Shown here: positions 36,001 to 43,879 of the stretch, piece after piece
Position numbering within the stretch: position 1 is the stretch's first letter
Layout of the letters: every line of letters starts with the position of its first letter
From: Rachycentron canadum
Taxonomy: Eukaryota; Chordata; Actinopteri; Carangiformes; Rachycentridae
Reading direction: 5' to 3'
Assembly: GCA_038496675.1 (NCBI GenBank)
Contig: CM076651.1
Location: forward strand, 24,470,094 to 24,534,093
DNA length: 64,000 nucleotides
Program-made: the position numbers and the translations under genes
Notes under the pieces: model-generated
Seen by the model: only the letters and a program-made list of their open reading frames with translations
Told to the model about the DNA's origin: nothing
The model's database searches: none

Positions 36001-38717
36001 TCCTTCTCTCTAAATCAAATCCATCTCTTGTTTCGACTTCATCTACATAATTTCCAGCAGTGGTTTTCTAACAAGCAGCGTCTTTCATGTTTCTATCCTC
36101 TTGCCCTCCATCTATCCCTCTCTCCAGCTGCCTGTTCATCCATCAAAGCATGCCCTGTCCTCTTGCCTGGTATAGAAACAGGAACAAGACACTGGCTGGG
36201 ACTGGAGTGTCATAGGTCATGTCAGAGGAGCATCACAGACATACACTGTGTCAGAATTTTGTATGTAATATGTTGGAGGGTAATAGACCAAGAGGAGATG
36301 ACGGGGGAGGGGAGGAAACGGAAGCAAAGAAGACAAAGGACTGTAGACATGAACATGAATCACAGAACTTCATTGCTTCTGTGGACGCATGACCCTAAGC
36401 ACTCAACAACAACCCTTCTGACGTGTATGTGTATGTCTGTATGTATGTCTGTATGTGTGTGACTGTATATTTGGGCCAGGGGCCTCAGGAGGGCCCTCTT
36501 TTTCTTGGGTGAGGCAGAGGAAGACATCTGGTCTGATGGGGATTTAGAGAGACTGGGGTCAAGGTCTAACAGACCCAATGACAAAAACAACTTTCCCAGG
36601 CAGATGGACATATATACATATGTAGACAAGCACAGTAGCTGTGTTGTACTTCAGGATTTATGGGGTAAGAGATTTGTGTGGTTGTGGCTCACATTTTTAG
36701 TGCAGCCCTGAAATAGTAAGACCTCTGAGTTTATGAAGTAACCATCAAATAAATACATTTGATTAAAAACGAATCAACATGCTGAGCATATAATAATTAT
36801 TACTAATTAAAAATTAATATGTTTATGTTCAGTTACCAAACAGGATAGCCTCAGTATCAGCAGTGATTGTTTGAGTATCTGAATCCAGTTCAACACCTTG
36901 GGATGTGGTTGGCTGCATGAATGTGCAGTTGACAAATGTGCAAATGATGTGATGCAATCACGTCATCATGGAGCAGAGTCTCAGAGGAAAGTTTCCGACA
37001 TCTTGTTGAATCCATGCCATAAAGAACTGAGGCTGTTTGAGAGCAAAGGGAGGAACTATCCAGTGTCAGTGTGGTGTTAGTGTGTGCTCACTGAAAGTAC
37101 GGTATATAATAATGGGATTTGCAAATAGCACTTTCCTCTCTTGAAATGTGCTACAGCATCTGCATGTCCACACAGAAAGCATTTTAGTGTGCCTAACAAA
37201 TCAGTCTAAACAGGTTGTGTGTTATTGTGTATCTGTTTCAACGCAAACAAGTATAATCACCTCTAATGTGACGAGCAACTCCAATCAAGAATAATAATAA
37301 TAAACAAATCAGTACATAATGTTCAAATCAGTAAGGTCAAAATCAGACCAGACCATAGCAGATGTGGATGCTCATATTAAAATACATATATATGTATATA
37401 TGTGTGTATATATACATGTATAAGCTATGGCAATTCCTTATTACAGTTAATTTCTCTCACATCTCAGATGTTTTTTCTATATTTTTGACATTGTCACTTG
37501 CTAATTTGATTGATAATGGAAAAACATTTTTGGGACAGAGCTAGATAACTGGGTAGCATTTCTAGCAGTTAGTCTCCTTACAAAAAAGAATGAGGCCACT
37601 GCTTTTCTACTTTCATTCATTTTCAGTTTCAGGTGATAATAAAGTGGTATATAGTTGATTTATACCATAGAGGAAGAAAAGTAAAGGAAGTGTCTGTACT
37701 GTAATTTTATCAAAAGCAACATTAACTTTTGCAGCTAAGTCTAACTACAATACAACACTTTTTCTACAACAGTGGTTTTTTAAAGTGTGGGTCGCAACTC
37801 CCTCCCTCGCATGTGGCAAAATTGATTGATTTTTAGTTGCTACAGAGAGATAGGAGACAGAGTCTGGGGTGACCAGAAAACTAAGGAAGTACAATCTACC
37901 TTTATTTCGTTCTACTGTGCATCCTGCATTAGCCAGTTAGGCTCATCAAAGATGTAGTGAGGGCTCTATCATCTACAAAGTGACAGATAGTGTGCCTACA
38001 TAGACAGATAGATAGACTCTAGTCAAATGGGACATTATACTACAGTTTAAAAGAGGTTGGAGCTTTTTTTGTGACATATTGTGTGTTGTACAATTTTAAG
38101 AAGCCTCCATTGCATGAGTCTCTGTAGAGAAGCTTATTTTTTACAGCCAGCTAAATCTGCCACAGTGATCTCTGCCCATCATCATTAAATTTGTTCACTG
38201 TTTCAATATGAACTTAAGTTTTATTTATTCTTCTCATCATATAAAAGATGTCTAACGATGCGATTTGTGCAGCGATTCTTTCAGCCCTTCCTTTCCACTC
38301 ACAGCCACATGGAGGCAAAATAAATTTTTTCTTGGAAAAGATTAACACACAATGATTTCCATTTGGCTTACGTTCAACTTGCTTTGACATGTTCAATAAT
38401 TATTTGACTTGTTGCACAGGCTGTAGCTTATCAGTTGTTTTTATGTTCTCTGAGGGAGGCTCAACTCCCCATGCTAGGGCCCCGACAGCAGACTGTACAT
38501 CATTTCTAGCTGTGTATGTGACATATTGGTGACATGTTGCTGACAGGTTTTCCTTTTATAGTAATCAAGGGGCTACATTGGTCATGAAAGGCACTCTACC
38601 TTGGCCATGGACCCCTGAGGACAGCAGCAGGACACTGAGCAGGAAACACAGCATTAGCCAGAACGATGATGATGATGATGATGATGATGATGGTGACACA
38701 AGGAGGTGAGGAAACAT
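1885..38717 (-). CDS. col20a1: Collagen type XX alpha 1 chain (FACIT collagen), complete, 41 coding exons
   Basis: A secreted fibril-associated collagen of the extracellular matrix. Coding exons in transcript order: 38717-38600, 35838-35734, 30839-30696, 27184-26975, 26181-25984, 25408-25241, 22837-22718, 22270-22106, 21937-21779, 21631-21459, 20824-20695, 19008-18863, 17436-17307, 17070-16931, 15592-15466, 15321-15182, 15083-14951, 13783-13638, 13512-13383, 11857-11741, 11616-11470, 10790-10734, 10346-10308, 10205-10067, 8827-8685, 7728-7619, 7036-6878, 6795-6718, 5810-5724, 5347-5294, 5169-5074, 4980-4927, 4853-4800, 4708-4655, 3665-3594, 3502-3467, 3378-3312, 3094-2906, 2808-2731, 2531-2370, 1913-1885. 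They sum to 4803 nt in one frame (1600 residues) and all junctions have compatible phase. Collagen XX rather than XII or XIV is indicated by the N-terminal RLKLTVLSEDRLQMKW, KNADEAELR in the VWA domain and GEPQSMAMIYQLV in NC2, which match the human COL20A1 sequence as I remember it. The least certain junctions are the exon-1 start and the donor at 5073 (GTGGGG). Confidence 0.93.
2180..2345 (-). repeat. Dispersed repeat family A, reversed copy
   Basis: Contains 'gcctccagtttgtaatttt', 'ggccatcttg' and 'accatatctggaggagaag', which recur in reverse at 14.44-14.55 kb and in the same orientation at 60.26-60.35 kb. Family unnamed; non-coding. Confidence 0.7.
3139..3213. repeat. CTAT tetranucleotide microsatellite, col20a1 intron
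   Basis: About 18 units of TATC/CTAT followed by CACA and TATA-rich sequence, in the intron between the exons at 3312-3378 and 2906-3094. Confidence 0.95.
5455..5645 (+). repeat. Dispersed repeat family A copy in a col20a1 intron
   Basis: Shares 'tttcaagtcttcaatacaac', 'gaggaaaatagaccat' and 'gattgacagactgtac' with the copy at 14.28-14.6 kb in the same orientation; the start is also shared with 61.66-61.72 kb. Confidence 0.75.
7095..7330 (+). repeat. Probable repeat-derived intron segment
   Basis: The stretch starting 'gtcatggtcctggcttcctg' and rich in CCTGCC/CTGCCCC resembles the segment at 9.19-9.5 kb ('gtcatggttctgctttgg', followed by CTGTTCCTG and CCTCCCTAC). The likeness is partial and by eye; family unknown. 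Confidence 0.35.
8265..8465 (+). repeat. tRNA-derived SINE-like repeat with an internal perfect hairpin
   Basis: Has a B-box-like GGTTCGATTCC near 8312 and the tail GGTGCTATATAAATAAAGTTTG (8440-8460 region) that ends many fish SINE/LINE copies. In the middle is a perfect 15-bp inverted repeat (8348-8362 with 8368-8382) around a 5-nt loop. Located in the col20a1 intron between exons 25 and 26. Confidence 0.5.
9185..9625 (+). repeat. Probable dispersed repeat in a col20a1 intron
   Basis: Contains the phrase 'cacacctgcaactaatcatc' typical of fish interspersed repeats and overlaps in character with 7.1-7.33 kb. The rest of this intron (8828-10066) shows nothing gene-like. Confidence 0.35.
11905..12130 (+). 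repeat. Dispersed repeat family B ('cggtagtgcagtggttag' type), copy 1
   Basis: Begins 'gtgacacggtagtgcagtgg', has 'gttctccagcttcctcccac' and 'agtccaaagacatg', then 'gatggatgg'. The same phrases recur at 23.48-23.79 kb (same strand) and 49.03-49.3 kb (reverse). This is a very common teleost element; family name not assigned. Confidence 0.8.
12131..13382. other. col20a1 intron 19, unique-looking
   Basis: The part of the intron between the family B repeat and the next exon. AT-rich with no exon-like or repeat signal I could support. Confidence 0.4.
14275..14600 (+). repeat. Dispersed repeat family A, longest copy
   Basis: Matches 5.46-5.64 kb over its first half and, in its second half ('cacccctcactcctcctcag', 'ctccaccttctcctcc', 'atatggtttcttctgg'), matches 61.77-61.83 kb and the reverse of 60.3-60.38 kb and 2.18-2.34 kb. 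Confidence 0.8.
14880..14923. repeat. ACT/ATT trinucleotide microsatellite
   Basis: Imperfect run of tac/tat trinucleotides in a col20a1 intron, 28 bp from the exon at 14951. Confidence 0.85.
15593..16930. other. col20a1 intron 15, nothing recognised
   Basis: AT-rich intron. Includes a degenerate block of 'ttatggattgttatg'-like units near 16720-16795. No exon or known repeat was seen. Confidence 0.4.
17640..18560 (+). mobile_element. Degenerate Tc1/mariner-type transposase relic
   Basis: Plus-strand translations in shifting frames resemble a Tc1/mariner transposase: a stretch like QEHQNWTMEQ then KKVVWSDG (around 18030-18100), a QQDNAPCH motif (about 18316-18342) and HLWDELDK followed by MEAPPHN (about 18432-18485). 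Stops and frame changes interrupt it throughout, so it is dead. It lies in the intron between col20a1 exons 12 and 13. Confidence 0.7.
19009..20694. other. col20a1 intron 11, nothing recognised
   Basis: 1.7-kb AT-rich intron. A short TTAG-rich run (about 20554-20585) is the only local repetition seen. No coding potential. Confidence 0.4.
21731..21756. repeat. CAGA tetranucleotide repeat at a splice donor
   Basis: AGAC/CAGA run about 25 bp from the donor of the VWA exon ending at 21779. Confidence 0.8.
21779..25408 (-). other. col20a1: col20a1 exons 6-9: von Willebrand factor A domain
   Basis: Exons 25408-25241, 22837-22718, 22270-22106 and 21937-21779 encode residues of about 259-462. The metal-binding MIDAS motif is intact: DGSWS (DxSxS) in IMLLVDGSWSIG, the Thr of GGNTFTG, and the Asp of FLVLLTDGKSQDD. 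The domain ends with KNADEAELRQVASEP and LLSKLVARLVHILCGRI. VWA domains of FACIT collagens are protein-interaction modules. The intron between exons 6 and 7 is 2.4 kb and carries a dispersed-repeat copy near 23.5 kb. Confidence 0.93.
23470..23790 (+). repeat. Dispersed repeat family B, copy 2
   Basis: Contains 'agtgcagtgattagcactgt', 'cacctcacagcaagaa', 'gttctccagcttcctcccac', 'agagacatgcac' and 'ggtgactctaaatt', the hallmark order of this family. In the VWA intron between exons 6 and 7. Confidence 0.8.
25984..27184 (-). other. col20a1: col20a1 exons 4-5: low-complexity linker with poly-Thr and Lys/Glu-rich stretches
   Basis: Exon 4 (27184-26975) encodes an acidic/basic stretch (EGLREEEMIRSGSREQKKK), a Gly/Ser/Asp stretch and ILYPDP, then about 21 consecutive Thr from a pure ACC then ACT repeat that runs almost to the splice donor. 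Exon 5 (26181-25984) encodes EPPATETPSQLPDEAPEKTG, then a strongly basic run (KEKRKRKKEKERDRPK) and PFPTQPVT. Together they are residues of about 123-258, between FN3-1 and VWA. No fold is expected; the Thr/Pro/Ser content suggests possible O-glycosylation (inference). Both exon phases (2-1) keep the frame, so alternative skipping would be frame-neutral. Confidence 0.85.
26976..27040 (-). repeat. col20a1: Coding trinucleotide microsatellite (poly-Thr) in col20a1 exon 4
   Basis: On plus, about 15 TAG units followed by about 7 TGG units; on the coding strand ACC then ACT codons giving about 21 Thr. The tract ends within one codon of the exon-4 donor (ACAG|GTAGCT). Confidence 0.93.
27305..27560 (+). 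repeat. Dispersed repeat family C ('caattttatttgtatagccc' type), copy 1
   Basis: 'gcaaggcaattttatttgta', 'agcccatttttacaaacag', 'ctcaaagggctttacat' and 'cctctgcccttagaccctca' recur almost unchanged at 29.3-29.43 kb. A common teleost element. Confidence 0.85.
29305..29430 (+). repeat. Dispersed repeat family C, copy 2
   Basis: Near-identical to the first part of the 27.3-kb copy, truncated after the 'ccctcacatcg' segment. Same col20a1 intron (3). Confidence 0.85.
29691..29725. repeat. GT dinucleotide microsatellite
   Basis: About 16 GT units with one AT interruption, col20a1 intron 3. Confidence 0.9.
29860..30260 (+). repeat. Probable dispersed repeat beginning 'accatagactgtaaataaag'
   Basis: The edge 'catagactgtaaataaagatg' has the inverse of the 'aaacagtctatg' edge seen near 60.64 kb, an end shared by common fish non-autonomous elements. 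The middle includes 'tatcttggcggtgtctgact'. Boundaries uncertain. Confidence 0.5.
31091..31280. repeat. 30-bp minisatellite, array 1 (about 6.3 units), col20a1 intron 2
   Basis: Exact 30-bp period: units beginning 'aaaggtccatacagtctaaa' start at 31091, 31121, 31151, 31181, 31211, 31241 and a partial at 31271. Units differ by a few substitutions. The same unit forms array 2 at 42.6 kb. Confidence 0.95.
31481..31530. repeat. Perfect tandem duplication of 25 bp
   Basis: 31481-31505 and 31506-31530 are identical (starting 'aatgatgttctgagcc'). Confidence 0.95.
33296..33364. repeat. ATATT pentanucleotide microsatellite
   Basis: About 13 perfect units of TTATA, col20a1 intron 2. Confidence 0.95.
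34580..35115 (+). mobile_element. Degenerate LINE reverse-transcriptase relic (L2-like)
   Basis: Broken frames give pieces like GSVFRPL, then RNALFHLCNFAKIHPILSSS-DVDIL (about 34866-34935), and QKRAARVFHNPPSDL (about 35010-35050), matching the order at the end of L2-type fish LINE reverse transcriptases (FHLRNIAKIRP ... VQNAAARVL). Many stops; a fossil. Confidence 0.6.
35863..36720. other. 5' part of col20a1 intron 1, open but non-coding
   Basis: A 199-codon open frame on plus (35863-36462) has no ATG at its start, no recognisable domain and low-complexity ends (TGTATG repeats near 36425-36460). I see no splice context. Treated as chance. Confidence 0.5.
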
Positions 38718-38731
38718 GAGACACGTGGGGC
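38600..38731 (-). other. col20a1: col20a1 exon with start codon and signal peptide, containing a poly-Ser run
   Basis: The minus strand has an acceptor TTCCAG just above 38731, then 14 nt of leader, then ATG at 38717. The peptide begins MFPHLLVSP, continues with a run of nine Ser, then a hydrophobic core (WLMLCFLLSVLLLSSGVHGQG, last Gly split by the intron). That fits a signal peptide cut near VHG-QG. The Ser run is encoded by a TCA microsatellite (GAT repeat on the plus strand, about 38664-38690). In-frame ATGs at 38750 and 38741 would fall in the intron if the acceptor is used. A later in-frame Met just before the hydrophobic core would also give a plausible, shorter signal peptide. The start is therefore chosen by splice signal and is only moderately sure. 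Confidence 0.7.
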
Positions 38732-38867
38732 CTGGAATCATGAAAAACAAAGGTACTTATATTTTATTATATCATCATTATTGTTTGTATGTATTTCTGT
38801 TTTATGAATCATTTCTAAATTTGAGTCAAGTGACTTGACTTGACTTATCACTGAAGTCATTTTTTTA

Positions 38868-39125
38868 AAGGACCAGTGTGTAGAATTTAGTGGCATCTAT
38901 TGGTATTTAACTGAATACTCCCCTCATTTCTCCCCTCTGTTCCAAGTGTATATGAGAACCAACTGCCTTAAGCTAACATAAAAAAGCCCTCTCTAGAGCC
39001 ACTGTTTGGTTTGTCCATTCTAAGATACTGTAGAAACTTGGTGGAGCAACATGGTGGGCTCCCTGGAAGAAGATCTAAGTAGCAATTGCCCTGCACAGAT
39101 ATGAATTTCAACATGACCATGTAGC
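38868..39125 (+). repeat. Dispersed repeat family D ('aaaggaccagtgtgtagaat' type)
   Basis: The head 'aaaggaccagtgtgtagaat', 'ttagtggcatctattgg' and 'aactgaatactcccctca', then 'tccaagtgtatatgagaacc', are the ordered phrases of a very common teleost non-autonomous element. Single copy here, just upstream of the col20a1 start exon. Confidence 0.7.
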
Positions 39126-39129
39126 AGAT

Positions 39130-40900
39130 GGAATCCTTTTCATTTTGTAAGAAGAGATGGGACAGTGTTTGTTCCTTTATCTGGCACCAACAGATCCTGT
39201 CACATTTTCCCATGGGAACTGTTTTTATGGTTGACTCAGACTACAGGTGCTTCAGTGCTTGTCCCCATTACAGACTCTCAGACTTCACACAGCTAATGAC
39301 ATGCACAAGGCTGTAATATTAACAAACGCACAGCACTTTAGGAGGTCATAAAACGAACACACCTCTGTTGAGACGGCAAGCACTTCACACTATATAAGAT
39401 CTACACTAAATACCTTCAACTTATTCTAACACTACAACATCATAAGGCTGCTTTGACGTTCACTGTCTCATGAAGAATTTTATGAACATACAACAGTTTC
39501 TAAGAGCTTTGGTATTTACATCTGTATACAAACATTGGTACTAGGTTATTATTGGCATTAAGGGGGTATGATATAAAAAGTCAAGTGACCAGAGCTTGTT
39601 TATACTTTTAAAAAGCGTGAGTCCAATACAATGAAACTAAATGTGCTGTATAATTTGGAAATACACAAGAAAACTGTGGGAAAATGAATATAATTTGTGT
39701 AGGTAGGTGCTCTTTAGAAAAAAAGGGCAAACATTTGTTCTTTGTGAATAAGAAGACTGTTCAGCAGAATGCAGGCTGAACAAAGCTACAGTGAACTCAC
39801 TGAGAGCTCAGCTGTCACACTGGCAGTCACTGACCAGACACCAAGCACGAGAGATGTGTTCAGAACAAATCAAGTTATCCTTTCATTAAGGTTTGGTCAA
39901 GCAGGGCGAAACTGTGACGCAGGGGGCGGAGAAAACAGGTGACAGGTGAGGAGAGATACAAACATGCAGACACTTGACATCTTCACTGACAATATAATGA
40001 GCAGAAGCTGGATATTAAACACACATTTCATATTCATATACATAACACATTATTTCATATGATAGTATACAGTCATTTCTACCTCTGATGAAAGTCAAGT
40101 TTTTAAAACATCAACATTAAACTGTCCTATCAATAAAAATATTATGGTTGACACTTCCAGTCAGAGTCTTCTACCTGTATTTTAGACATATGACATATGA
40201 TTACACAGGCCACCACTGAAGAGGAACCTCCAGACTCCCTAAAGGCCTTTCAAAACCACTTGATATACAGCCATCATGTGCAGTATGTGTCGTGACTATA
40301 TTGCCCTTTTTGTATGTTTTCTCATGTTTCACATGTTCATGCTTGCCTGAATGTTGCCAAGTCTCAGGTTATACTTGAGTCGCATGTCGTGCATACCTGT
40401 CTGCCTGCCTGCCTCTCAGACACAGAGGAAAATATGGGTATTGTTATGCAATGATGACAGATCTACTTGCCAAGAGCATTTCAGAGTTTCCACTGTCTGA
40501 CCACCTTTTCAATTTTTGTGTCCATGGATTGCTTGAATCATCAGATTTTTTTCCAGTCCACTGCTCACTATGACTCCGCAATGTGCAAAGAAAAAAAAAA
40601 AAATCATATATCACTTTTAATTCTAACTTTTGCAAATTGAGTTGCATTGCTGCATCAATGTTGACAATAATGTCTCCCATTGTGCATCTGTAGATGACTT
40701 CACAACAGTGAGAGCCTAAAGTCAATATCATTGTTCATTTATTGGTGCTTTTACTGCCCTTGAAGTGATCTCACCAGGAAAAAATGACCACCACGAAATA
40801 GCTTGAACTCCAGTTAACCCTGCAGATATCCAGGTGGCCTATTGATGCAACATCAGACTTTAGAGGCCTGATTTCATTTTGAGCTCAATAGTGTCATTAA
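39130..40900. other. col20a1 5' region / probable leader intron, nothing recognised
   Basis: AT-rich sequence. If the first exon is at 41977 this is leader intron. No exon, RNA gene or clear repeat seen. Confidence 0.4.
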
Positions 40901-40939
40901 CATTCTTCAGCTGACTTAAAAACTACCATAACTTACATA

Positions 40940-41830
40940 CATTAATAAAGTATCATGAATGCAATGCTATGCAGACAGTAAATGCTTAAGCAACAGCACA
41001 TATTTAGCTTCATATAAACATTACTAAAAGGTTTATGGCACTCTTAAATGAAATTGTACATATATATATATAAGTGTCTATAAATGTATTTATCAATAAT
41101 TAAGTCCTGTGGTAACCCATAGTGAATGCTGGTGTTAATATAATATGATAATTGTATCAAATATGGCTTCACAGGTAAAGTTGTAATTGCTGAAAAAACA
41201 CATTTACATATATGTGCATGTTTTCTGAAGTTGCATATAACTGCATTAGTGTATCATAAATGTTATGTAGACAAGGCTATTTAGCAATTACTCAATAATT
41301 ACTCTGAAATTATAGGTATATATAATTGTGTTTATTCATTGTGGGAACTCATAGTATTATGCATTTGATGCTATGAAGACACTAACTACATGTTTTAGCA
41401 CTGACGTTGTCAGCATATACCTAAGTCCTCCTGTGGGAAAAAACACTGTACAGTGAGAGAAACGTAAAATATGATGTTATGTACACTATGCACACAACAT
41501 TAAGCACATTAAGCACATTTATAACACAAAATTAGGTTAGAATGATATAGAATTAAACGTGTTTATTAATGTATTTGTTCTTCCTGTTATGAAGACACTA
41601 ACTGCTTAAGAAACAGCACATATTCAGCAATTAGAAGTTTATATGAACATTACTCACTCCTGAGAGACCCCATAGTGAACCCTGCTGTGTAAACAGATGA
41701 ATGAATGAATGACACAGCGGTGAAAATATCTGTTTGCTGAATAAAGACTTGACATTAACCGCTGCATGATAAAGTGAAGGAATGGAGATTGAGCTGCTCC
41801 AGGCTGTTTACCGACGCAACGAGCAGCGCA
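40940..41830. repeat. Degenerate repeated block, copy of family E at the right end
   Basis: Several phrases recur at irregular spacing: 'cttaagcaacagcacatatt' (40985) and 'cttaagaaacagcacatatt' (41604); 'gaagacactaacta' (41373) and 'gaagacactaactg' (41590). The end (41690-41830: 'aaacagatgaatgaatg', 'gctgaataaagactt', 'gagctgc...aggctgttta') recurs at 42.87-43.02 kb. Confidence 0.55.
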
Positions 41831-41976
41831 AAACTCTTGACTATAAACTGCGCACATTATGGTACATGACATGCAAACGAATTTAACTTAATTGTTTTTA
41901 AACAACAATTATTAAACGTTTACAGTTGCTTTAAACGTCTATATGTGGTAAAGATGAAAGTTGGCTGTATTCATAC

Positions 41977-42400
41977 CTGTGTCCGCTCGACTGGAAGCTT
42001 CTTTTGTTTTTAACAACAGTTTTAAACAATGGACACAACCTCCGTGTGAAAGCACAGCCTCGTTTACTTCACACCTCCTGACTTCACCAGAACAAAACTG
42101 CGCGTGGAGACTATGGTACAACAACTTTTCCCGCCGTGTCGCAGCAGCCAGGTGAGTCTGACCTGGCTGTTCGGTGAGTCCAGGTTATTCCTCCAGACAG
42201 GCTCCACACCACAGGTGAGCTGTCAGCACGCACCAGTTCCGCTAAACTGTGGAGCCAGCTCCCGCATCAGGTAGTATGAACTCCCCGGGGTGAAACCCGA
42301 GAAGCGAGGCCCTCCCGCTGCCCCAGCAAGGGCGTGGTGCTCCGGGGACGGCTATAAAAACCTCCAGAGAGCAAACAAGCCCGGTTTACACTTTCCTCTA
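41977..42400 (-). promoter_or_regulatory. Candidate col20a1 non-coding first exon and GC-rich promoter block
   Basis: The coding exon at 38731 starts with a splice acceptor, so a leader exon must lie upstream (higher coordinates). On the minus strand a good donor, GACACAG|GTATGA, ends a candidate exon at 41977. The sequence above it to about 42.4 kb is distinctly richer in GC and CpG than the AT-rich flanks (for example 42236-42350), as expected for a promoter. No transcription start can be read from sequence. The block is bracketed by two related repeat copies (41.64-41.83 and 42.85-43.03 kb). Confidence 0.4.
42353..42360 (+). promoter_or_regulatory. TATA box-like element in GC-rich context, plus strand
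   Basis: TATAAAAA directly follows a GC-rich stretch (CGGGGACGGC) and precedes CCTCCAGAGAGC, a classical core-promoter look. It points away from col20a1 toward 42.4-45 kb, where no protein-coding exon was found. It could serve a divergent non-coding transcript or be fortuitous. Confidence 0.35.
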
Positions 42401-42619
42401 GGTGGAAAACATTCAGTCACTATACTGCAGCCTGTCAGAGGATGAACTCAGGCGCACTGCATTAGTGCATAATTAAAACATTTCCAAACAGCTGTGTTGG
42501 ACTGTGACCATACTCCGAGGCTAAGTCTAGACTGGCAGGTCAACCTGATGTAGGGTGGGTATTTGTTTAAATTCATTACACCAAAGATACTACCTGGGAG
42601 TCATAGACAACAACTTAAA

Positions 42620-42840
42620 GGTCCACACAGTCCGTACAGTCTAAAGGTAGATGTTAAAGGTCCATACGGTCTAAAGGTAGATGTTAAAGGTCCATACGGT
42701 CTAAAGGTAGATGTTAAAGGTCCATAGGGTCTAAAGGTAGATGTTAAAGGTCCATAGGGTCTAAAGGTAGATGTTAAAGGTCCATAGGGTCTAAAGGTAG
42801 ATGTTAAAGGACCATACGGTCTAAAGGTAGATGTTAATTG
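42620..42840. repeat. 30-bp minisatellite, array 2 (seven units)
   Basis: Units of exactly 30 bp (tccatacggtctaaaggtag plus atgttaaagg) start at 42631, 42661, 42691, 42721, 42751, 42781 and 42811, after a half-diverged lead-in. The middle units are nearly identical, more homogeneous than array 1. Unit sequence equals that of array 1 with few changes. Confidence 0.96.
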
Positions 42841-42849
42841 ATAATTAAG

Positions 42850-43025
42850 CCCCCACAGTAAACCCTTGTGTGTAAACAGATGAATGAATGACAGTTGTAA
42901 AAATGTCAATATGCTGAATAAAGACTTAACATTAATCAATACTTTAAATTGCTCTTGCAGCATACCACTGCATGATAGTGGTAGAAATGGAGACTGAGCT
43001 GCTAGAGGCTGTTTACTGACATATT
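42850..43025 (+). repeat. Family E repeat copy next to minisatellite array 2
   Basis: Same ordered phrases as 41.64-41.83 kb ('gtgtaaacagatgaatgaatg', 'gctgaataaagactt', 'gcatgata', 'gagctgct...aggctgttta'), same orientation. Confidence 0.65.
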
Positions 43026-43169
43026 TCACACTTCCCTGTGTTTTGGGGTTTTGTTATCCATGAGAAACATGAAATAGAGGAAAGGTTCTTTTAATGTTCC
43101 ATCTTCATTTCTTTGTCCTCTTTGGTTTCTCTGAAATCTGCTACATCTTATTAGATAACTCAGAAAACA

Positions 43170-43216
43170 GTCAGCCAATCAGAAGAGACTTTAATCTTCT
43201 CTTCTGATTGGCTGAC
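43170..43216. repeat. Perfect 19-bp inverted repeat (hairpin) with 9-nt spacer
   Basis: Left arm GTCAGCCAATCAGAAGAGA (43170-43188), right arm its exact reverse complement (43198-43216). It contains a CCAAT box in each arm. Confidence 0.95.
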
Positions 43217-43879
43217 CAACCTGTTGTTACAAGACCGAGAGAGAGAGATGTAAAACTACATTGGTTCTAAAACCACAAGCATAACTTGTTATTAATATTA
43301 AAACTTCAAAAGCATAAAAAAAAAACATGGGAAAAGCTTAAAATATGGAACCTTTAAAGTTACAAATATGTAGAGATTTTGCCGAGGAAGTAAGACAAGA
43401 CAGATTTCAGTGCTCTTGGAAATAACATATTCAGATGTAGATGTAGGACTTGATGATTGGATTAGAACCAGACCTAAAGAGACTTGTGTTCCCTGCAGGA
43501 ACAGTTAACCAAGTTCAGTGTAAATAAACTCAGTTACCTCAATGACGGCTCAAGTTAGAACGGCATCCTGACTCATGAGTAAATGTAATGAAATGGATGG
43601 ACAGGAATGCAATTAATCCTCAGCCAACAAACGAAGGAGAAAATGTGATTTTAAAATGGACTACACATTATTAGTCATCACTTGTGTTTGGCCTGGATCA
43701 GAAATGATATTTTTTCCGTTTATTTTTTCACTTCATTTCTCAACATATATGCAACAATGCTGGAATTTTACAGAAAATTACATAAAAAAAAAAAAAAACA
43801 AACAAAAAAAAAAAAAAACAAAGACATTTAACCTCTGAAATGGCTTAAAACTGAAGAACTTCGGCTACATCATCACTGA

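Noticed and set aside
35863..36462. 199-codon plus-strand open frame
   Set aside because: It does not start with ATG, has no recognisable domain and ends in TGTATG microsatellite; it lies in col20a1 intron 1 next to exon 2.
42620..42840. Regular 30-bp repeats that could be mistaken for a CRISPR array
   Set aside because: The units are contiguous with no spacers between them, and the genome is a fish.
42601..43029. 142-codon minus-strand frame with a ten-residue repeat (STFRPYGPLT)
   Set aside because: It is a by-product of the 30-bp minisatellite, whose period is divisible by three; no splice or start context and no family.
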